A DNA stretch of 26,859 nt from Neocallimastix lanati (nom. inval.). Its lineage: Eukaryota; Neocallimastigomycota; Neocallimastigomycetes; Neocallimastigales; Neocallimastigaceae. Every line of letters starts with the position of its first letter. The first letter of the stretch is position 1. Under the pieces are notes generated by a model. The model made no database searches and was not told the DNA's origin. It saw only the letters and a program-made list of their open reading frames with translations. The stretch spans positions 1 to 26,859 of the forward strand of contig JACVTC010000460.1 of the NCBI GenBank assembly GCA_016946835.1, given 5' to 3'. Of this stretch, positions 21,360 through 26,859 are shown one piece after another. The position numbers and the translations under genes are program-made.

Positions 21360-23549
21360 TTATTCATTGATATATTTCATAGATTCAATAATATCCTCCG
21401 AACTATAATCCATAGGTTTTAATGGATTAATAGTTGTATTCAGGATGTTAGGGGAATTGGATATTATAGTATCACTATACATATCCATCCCTGCTTCCTG
21501 ATAGTGCTCAATTGGCACTGTAGGAGTTAACGTTGAGGAGATAATTGAATCATTATCATCCTCTGTGCATTGGTCGTCATCCTCAAAGAGTTCAGACGTA
21601 CCTTTGAATTCTGGGGATTCAAGAGGGCCACTTGGACTAGCAGCCTTAAAAACAGCAAAGCCCTTTGATGGGCTAATTACCCTTTCCTTTAGCGCTAGGG
21701 CAAAGGCAGAAATAGCTTCTTTACTAGAGCGACGGGCAGCATTGGCTACTTTTGGGTTCGAGCCAGACGAGTTAGCTGGGGTACCTTTGGGGGTAGCTGG
21801 AGCATTATCGGGGGCACAGCCCGAGGGAGGAGCAGCGAAGTTGTTACCTGAGGTAGAGACTTCTGCATCAGGAAGTACAGTAGGTGTGGGCGTAGGAATA
21901 TTAAATTTGGTAAATTTAATATTTTGGATAACATTAGAAAAGAAGTCCTTAACATAATCAGGACTTCTTTCTCTATTAATAGTTTCAGATATTCTTCGGT
22001 AGCAAGCTTTTTCTATCCTAAGAATATCTTCACCATTTGCTGTTGAGGCATTTTCAACAGCTACGGGGTTAAAGTTTTCGAGAACTTTAAATGAGTTTTC
22101 AAAAACTTTAAGAATATCAGTAATCATTGGTTTGAATTTTTTGAGAACTGTAAGTTCACAAATGTCCTTACCAATGAACGAGACATTTCTGATGTAGAAA
22201 TGTCTAATACCAAGATTACTAAGGCATTTTTTAACAATCCAGATGGGTTGTCTTTGTATGCCTTGAATATATAAAAGGTCAAGGTCTTCCTTTCGGATGA
22301 TCTTGGGTTGTTTCAGAATGAGATTCAGGACACTTTCCTGAATTATGGGGAGACCATCTTCCTGGCTCTTGATTCGTCGAAGTTGGAGAGGAAGATGGTC
22401 GGCATTCTTTTCAAGGGAATCTGTAATTTCTTTACATTTTCCCTTTTTTTCTTCTATCATTTTTTTAATCCTCTCCTTTTTCTCTAATATTTCAAGAGAA
22501 AGGCGAGAGGGTGCGACTTCAGAATTATTAGGTAGCACTGGGTTAAGTGCTACTGGTTGATTTTGGATCTTAGAAATTTTGGATAAAAGTTTACTTTTAT
22601 CCTTTTTCCAAGATTCTTGGAACAAATTAAACGCATTAGTAAGATTGGATATTTCAATCTTACTATTATTATACAGATTTTTTAAATGAGCGTTCTCAGT
22701 TCTAAGACGATTAAATTCATCTAAATTGAACTGATTAAGCTCTTCGGTTGGCGAGTCCTGGTGCCTTGGGAGATATCTCTCAATGGTAGGACTGCGTTCT
22801 TCTTCCAGAGGATTATTTTTTCTTTTACCGAGAGTTTCGGTAACTGGCTTCTTGAATAATCCTTCTTGAGATATTCTTTCTTCCGATTTCCTTAAAGTAG
22901 GAAAAACCGGCGTCAAGACGGGTTCTTCAGTAATACTATGATTACTGATATTTTTTTCTTCAGGTTCTTCCATCTCAGCATCTTGGGTCGATACTGCAAT
23001 GGATGGGGTAGTAGCGGTAGCAGCAGTAATAGGACTAGTAGCAGGAATAAGTCCAGCAAATAGAAGGGTTTGATTATCTATAATCTCTTCTTTGTCTTCT
23101 AATTCTGGTCGGTAGTAGTCGAATTCGCAACAGAAATGATTTCTTAACTTAAGCACGTCTAAGGGTCTCGTATGCCCTGTTAACGGCTTTTTTATATCTG
23201 TTTTTAATTCATCTTTTGGATTAGGACTCTTAAAGGGAAGAGTGATGAATTTCTTCCCATTCTTGAAAGTGATTTCCGTTTTGTTTTCATTAAGAGAGAC
23301 GATCCCATGATCATAAAGATCAATGAGGTACGCCTTAAGACTGGTAAAGGGGCAACCATTATTACACTTCTTCTTCTTTTTGTTGATGCAGATGAGGCGG
23401 GTTTCACTCGTCTTAGTGAATGTTCCCCCACATCTTCTGCATCGGATCGGAGTAGGACGTCCGTCCGTGCTTTGGGTTTTACCACTAAGAATAAAGGAAT
23501 AGTGGTAAACTCCGAAACTTCTAAAAACTTCTTCTCCTTTAGATGGCAT
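21360..23549 (-). CDS. ORF1/gag-like protein: Cys-rich motif, coiled coil, RRM-like segment
   Basis: An intronless 729-residue protein. The ATG (23547-23549) is the first after an in-frame stop at 23586-23588 and follows a run of ten A on the coding strand. It ends in TAA. Residues 37-66 hold a Cys cluster (C37, C40, C54, C62, C66; CxxC-x13-C-x7-C-x3-C) followed by FTSLKAYLIDLYDHG, a likely zinc-binding module. Residues 165-270 are disordered. Residues 272-328 (LDEFNRLRTENAHLKNL and following) and 349-380 are coiled-coil-like. Residues 425-485 fit a beta-alpha-beta-beta-alpha RRM-like fold, with LLYIQGI, PIWIVKKCLSNLGI, FYIRNVSFIGKD, CELTVL and FKPMITDILKVF. Residues 551-650 are Ala/Ser/Pro-rich and 652-668 acidic. 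Coiled coil plus RRM is the layout of many non-LTR retrotransposon ORF1 proteins, which bind RNA and form particles, so that is the best guess. No CCHC knuckle, endonuclease or reverse transcriptase is present. GC is roughly 40% by eye, far above the flanks, and codon third positions are mixed. Alternatives are a lineage-specific orphan or a domesticated ORF1. The CDS is firm; the function is tentative. Confidence 0.85.
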   Translation of the reverse strand: MPSKGEEVFRSFGVYHYSFILSGKTQSTDGRPTPIRCRRCGGTFTKTSETRLICINKKKKKCNNGCPFTSLKAYLIDLYDHGIVSLNENKTEITFKNGKKFITLPFKSPNPKDELKTDIKKPLTGHTRPLDVLKLRNHFCCEFDYYRPELEDKEEIIDNQTLLFAGLIPATSPITAATATTPSIAVSTQDAEMEEPEEKNISNHSITEEPVLTPVFPTLRKSEERISQEGLFKKPVTETLGKRKNNPLEEERSPTIERYLPRHQDSPTEELNQFNLDEFNRLRTENAHLKNLYNNSKIEISNLTNAFNLFQESWKKDKSKLLSKISKIQNQPVALNPVLPNNSEVAPSRLSLEILEKKERIKKMIEEKKGKCKEITDSLEKNADHLPLQLRRIKSQEDGLPIIQESVLNLILKQPKIIRKEDLDLLYIQGIQRQPIWIVKKCLSNLGIRHFYIRNVSFIGKDICELTVLKKFKPMITDILKVFENSFKVLENFNPVAVENASTANGEDILRIEKACYRRISETINRERSPDYVKDFFSNVIQNIKFTKFNIPTPTPTVLPDAEVSTSGNNFAAPPSGCAPDNAPATPKGTPANSSGSNPKVANAARRSSKEAISAFALALKERVISPSKGFAVFKAASPSGPLESPEFKGTSELFEDDDQCTEDDNDSIISSTLTPTVPIEHYQEAGMDMYSDTIISNSPNILNTTINPLKPMDYSSEDIIESMKYINE

Positions 23550-23623
23550 TTTTTTTTTTAGAAAATAATTATAAGAGATTAAAATTTATAAGAATATTTA
23601 ATTATTAAGAATATTTTTATTTT
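23550..23623 (-). promoter_or_regulatory. short leader between gene and telomere-like seed
   Basis: Only 74 bp separate the start codon from the TTAGGG seed on its right. The leader is AT-rich, with an A10 run directly before the ATG and one in-frame stop (23586-23588). If the segment is a retroelement, this is its 5' UTR and any promoter must be internal or supplied by the neighbouring unit. No promoter motif is identifiable. Confidence 0.4.
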
Positions 23624-24545
23624 AGGGTTAGGTTTTAAATTCTTTTATTTATTTAAGATTTACAAAGTATTACATGTATTTGATAAATATAATAATTACA
23701 AGAATAAAATATAATAATATAAAATTATTAAAGTATTTACTAAATATAACTATTATAAGAATTAATAAGTAATTTAAAATATTAAATATTATTACTAAGT
23801 TAAAATTAATAAAGATTTAACTAACTAATAAAATTATTTAATATTAAAATATTTAAAGTTTGATAAAAAATATAAATTTAAAGTTATTAAAATTTTGATC
23901 AAAAATAAATTTAAAGTTATTAATGTTTTGATCAAAAGTAAATTAAAGTATTTAAAGTTTTGATTAAAAAGTAAAACGGATATACTAAATATGTCCATTA
24001 TCTAAAAAAGGAAAATATTCTAATTAAACTATATCTAAGAGAAAATTTATGAAAATTAACAAACTTAATTCATATACTGAAATCCCATGAGGAATTTCAA
24101 TATCTTGACTATCTCTAAAAGGAAATATTAAAAAAATAACTATTATTAAGTATTAATAACTATAAGAAAATATAACTTATTTAAGAAATTAGAATATATA
24201 ATTATAAAAGTAAATAATTATATAAGATAATAATCTAAGTATTATATAAGATATTAATCTAAGTATATAACTATAAAAAGTAATAATAAAAATATATAAT
24301 TATATAATTATTAAAATAAATAATTATATAAATGAATAAATATATAATTATAAATGAAATATAATTATATAATAAAATAAAAAATATAATTATTAAAACA
24401 AATAATTATATTAGGTAATAATAAAAATATATAATTATAAATAAATATTATATAAGTGAATAAAATATAATAAAATATATAATTATTATAAGTAAATAAT
24501 TATATAAGTGAATAAAATATAATAATTATATAATTATTATAAGTA
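23624..24545 (-). repeat. telomere-seeded ~929-bp unit, copy 1
   Basis: It starts with AGGGTTAGG, then TTTTAAATTCTTTTATTTAT, and extends to the next seed at 24546. Landmarks are GTATTACATGTATTTGATAA, three TTTTGATCAAAA / TTTTGATTAAAA motifs, GTAAAACGGATATACTAAAT, and an imperfect palindrome, TGAAATCCCATGAGGAATTT. The right third decays into (A/T)-only microsatellite. No ORF on either strand. The unit is about 97% identical by eye to copy 2 over its first ~500 bp. Confidence 0.88.
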
Positions 24546-25460
24546 GGGGTTAGGGGTTAGGTTTTAAATTCTTTTATTTATTTAAGATTTACAAAGTATT
24601 ACATGTATTTGATAAATATAATAATTACAAGAATAAAATATAATAATATAAAAATTATTTAAAGTATTTACTAAATATAACTATTATAAGAATTAATAAG
24701 TAATTTGAAATATTAAATATTATACTAAGTTAAAATTAATAAAGATTTAACTAACTAATAAAATTATTTAATATTAAAATATTTAAAGTTTGATAAAAAA
24801 TATAAATTTAAAGTTATTAAAATTTTGATCAAAAATAAATTTAAAGTTATTAAAGTTTTGATCAAAAGTAAATTAAAGTATTTAAAATTTTGATTAAAAA
24901 GTAAAACGGATATACTAAATATGTCCATTATCTAAAAAGGAAAATATTCTAATTAACTATATCTAAGAGAAAATTTATGAAAATTTAACTAACTTAAAAT
25001 TCGTATACTGAAATCCCATGAGGAATTTCAATATCTTGACTATCTCTAAAAGGAAATATTAAAATAACTATTATTAAGTATTAATATCTATAAGTAAATA
25101 TATCTAAAATAGATAATTATTATAAGTAAATAATTATATATGATAATAATCTAAGTATATATAAGATATTAATCTAAGTATATAACTATAAAAAGTAATA
25201 ATAAAAATATATAATTATATAATTATTAAAATAAATAATTATATAAATGAATAAAATATAATTATAAATGAAATATAATTATATAATAAATAAAAAATAA
25301 AAAATATAATTATTAAAATAAATAATTATATTAGATAATAATAAAAAATATATAATTATAAGAAAATAATTATATAAGTGAATAAAATATAATAAAATAT
25401 ATAATTATTATAAGCAAATAATTAATAAGTGAATAAAAATATATAATTATTATAAGCAAA
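24546..25460 (-). repeat. telomere-seeded ~929-bp unit, copy 2
   Basis: It begins with a longer seed (GGGGTTAGGGGTTAGG, 24546-24561) followed by the same TTTTAAATTC sequence as copy 1, shifted by 929 bp. The body differs from copy 1 only by scattered substitutions and small indels until the microsatellite part (from about 25090), where alignment becomes loose. The right end near 25460 is approximate, because no further telomeric seed follows. Non-coding. Confidence 0.85.
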
Positions 25461-26208
25461 TAATTATATTAGTGAAAAAAAAAAATATATAATTATAAAA
25501 GATATATAAGTATATAATATAATAATAAAAATATATAATTATTAAAAGAAATAATTATATAAATAAATAATAAAATATATAATTATAAAAAGTATATAAT
25601 TATATAAGTAAGTAAAAAGTATATAACTATTAAAAGAAATAATTATATAAGATAATGAAAAAAATATATAATTATTAAAAAAATTATATTAAATAAAAGT
25701 ATATAATTATAAAAGATATATAATTATAAGTAAATAAAAGTATAATAATTATAAAGATATATAATTATATAAGTAAATAAAAGTATATAATTATTTTAAG
25801 CAAATAATTATATAAGATAATGATAAAGAAAGTATATAATTATTTAAAATAAATAATTATATAAGTAAATAATAAAAATATATAATTATAAAGGTATATA
25901 ATTATATAAGATAATAAAAGTATATAATTATTAAAAGAAATAATTATATAAGAAAAAAGAGAAGTATATATATTATTTAAAGAAAATAATTATATAAGAA
26001 ATTAAAAAATATATAATATAAAAGATATATAATTATATAATAAAATAAAATAAAAGTATATAATTATTAAAAGAAATAATTATATAAGATAATAAAAAAT
26101 GTATAATTACTTAAAGTAAATAATTATACAAGAAAGAAAAGAAGTATATATAATTATAAAAGAAATAATTATATAAGATAATAATAAAAAGTATATATTA
26201 TAAAAATA
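25461..26208. repeat. degenerate TATAATTATA microsatellite
   Basis: Irregular repeats of AATATATAATTAT(T/A)AAAAG and AAATAATTATATAAG at variable spacing, continuing the tail composition of the 929-bp units. Self-complementary TATAATTATA words are dense. No coding potential. Confidence 0.7.
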
Positions 26209-26298
26209 TAAATTATATAAAATGATAAAAGTTTATATAAAATTATATAAAATGATAAAAATTTATATAAAATTATATAAAATGATAAAAGTTTATAT
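26209..26298 (+). repeat. 30-bp tandem repeat, three copies
   Basis: AATGATAAAA recurs at 26221, 26251 and 26281, exactly 30 bp apart, in units reading AATGATAAAAGTTTATATAA then AATTATATAA. The middle copy has ATTTATATAA in place of GTTTATATAA. Confidence 0.85.
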
Positions 26299-26673
26299 TA
26301 TTATCTAAAGATAATAACTATAATAAAATAAGAGTTAATAATTAAAAATAAAGGGTAAATAAAGTAAAGTAATTATTAACCAAAGTAAATAAAATAAATA
26401 AAAAAAGGTAAGGTTGAAAGAATAATAAAGGTTATAAAAATATAATTATTATAATGAAAAAAAATAAAAGGTATTATATAAATATTTAAATTATTATGAA
26501 GACATAATAAAATAAGATATATATATATAGAGATAATTTATAAAAGATAATTTATAAAAGATAAAAATAAAAAATAAAATAAAAAAAGAATAAAAGAAAA
26601 TAAAAATAAAATAATAATTATTCTTATGTATTTATATATAATTAAATAAAAAGATTAAAAAAAAATAAATCTT
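26299..26673. other. AT-rich spacer
   Basis: A-rich non-coding sequence with runs of AAATAAAAT and AGATAATTTATAAA (the latter duplicated near 26531-26560). No feature recognised. Confidence 0.6.
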
Positions 26674-26749
26674 TTAATAATTTATATATAAAGGGAACAC
26701 AAGAAAAATTTATAATAATTTATATATAAAGGGAACACAAGAAAAATTT
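26674..26749 (+). repeat. 38-bp tandem duplication
   Basis: GGGAACACAAGAAAAATTT occurs twice, with its GGG at 26693 and 26731, exactly 38 bp apart. Each copy is preceded by TAATTTATATATAAA. The rest of the window to 26859 is AT-rich without features. Confidence 0.85.
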
Positions 26750-26859
26750 TTAATATAAATTTTTTAAATATAAATATTAAAGAAATTATAATAAAAATTA
26801 TAGAATTATATTAAAAGTAAAATAAAAGGATAACTATTGTAAAAGTTAAAAGGGTAAAT

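Noticed and set aside
21355-21365. AATAAA polyadenylation signal at the gene's stop codon on the minus strand
   Set aside because: AATAAA occurs by chance every few dozen bases at this composition, and this one overlaps the stop codon.
21565-21957. 130-codon + strand frame, and others at 22345-22560, 23307-23561 and on the minus strand at 21746 and 23204
   Set aside because: All overlap the 729-residue minus-strand gene in other frames or antisense. They are shadows caused by its higher GC, and none has a recognisable domain.
1-26859. Mitochondrial or plastid genome fragment because of the extreme AT content
   Set aside because: No organellar genes, tRNAs or rRNAs are present, while telomere-type repeats and satellites are. 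Nuclear DNA fits better.

Overview
This window is extremely AT-rich eukaryotic DNA, made mostly of tandem repeats, with one convincing protein-coding gene. No tRNA, rRNA, CRISPR or prokaryote-type gene is visible. Short TTAGGG / TTAGGGG telomere-type tracts, one long intronless ORF of much higher GC than its surroundings, and kilobases of non-coding satellite suggest a fungal nuclear chromosome. My best guess is an early-diverging lineage with AT-rich intergenic DNA, such as arbuscular mycorrhizal or related Mucoromycota. That guess is inference and only moderately confident. The context is probably subtelomeric or pericentromeric heterochromatin.

Layout. 1-1030: AT-rich spacer with homopolymers. 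1030-6140: a ~195-bp satellite of about 24 regular monomers, each with a long A-run joined to a long T-run, preceded by two degenerate edge monomers. 6411-8210: a 274-bp satellite of nearly seven copies. 8210-10345: mixed AT-rich DNA with copies of a ~47-bp motif and several foldback (MITE-like) elements whose ends resemble GTGCATTTCG..ATGTGGCTTA, plus one bounded by inverted TTAGGGTYAGAGATTTTT. 10695-11488: a 47-bp tandem array. 11489-16118: a 4.6-kb strand-asymmetric AAAAT simple-sequence block with internal 27-bp, 54-bp and ~390-420-bp higher-order repeats. 16560-17125: the 47-bp family again, in opposite orientation, followed by a TTTTA block. 17645-18180: a 76-bp satellite with two palindromes per unit. 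18455-18830: a 62-bp array. 18831-20898: AT-rich DNA without recognisable features.

20899-25460 is the most interesting part. Four short telomere-like seeds, all with TTAGGG on the + strand, are each followed directly by TTTTAAA. They separate a 40-bp tandem duplication, a ~2.6-kb segment carrying the only gene, and two ~929-bp near-identical non-coding units. The gene (21360-23549, minus strand, 729 aa) encodes a Cys-rich N-terminus, a coiled coil, an RRM-like segment and a low-complexity, acidic C-terminus. This architecture resembles the ORF1 (gag-like) protein of a non-LTR retrotransposon. No endonuclease or reverse transcriptase ORF accompanies it. Read on the minus strand, each unit ends in TTTAAAA followed by CCTAACCC, which is how a stacked array of telomere-targeted, 5'-truncated retroelements would look. 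This is the candidate system in the window, but it is an inference.

25460-26859 is decaying AT-rich microsatellite with two small tandem duplications.
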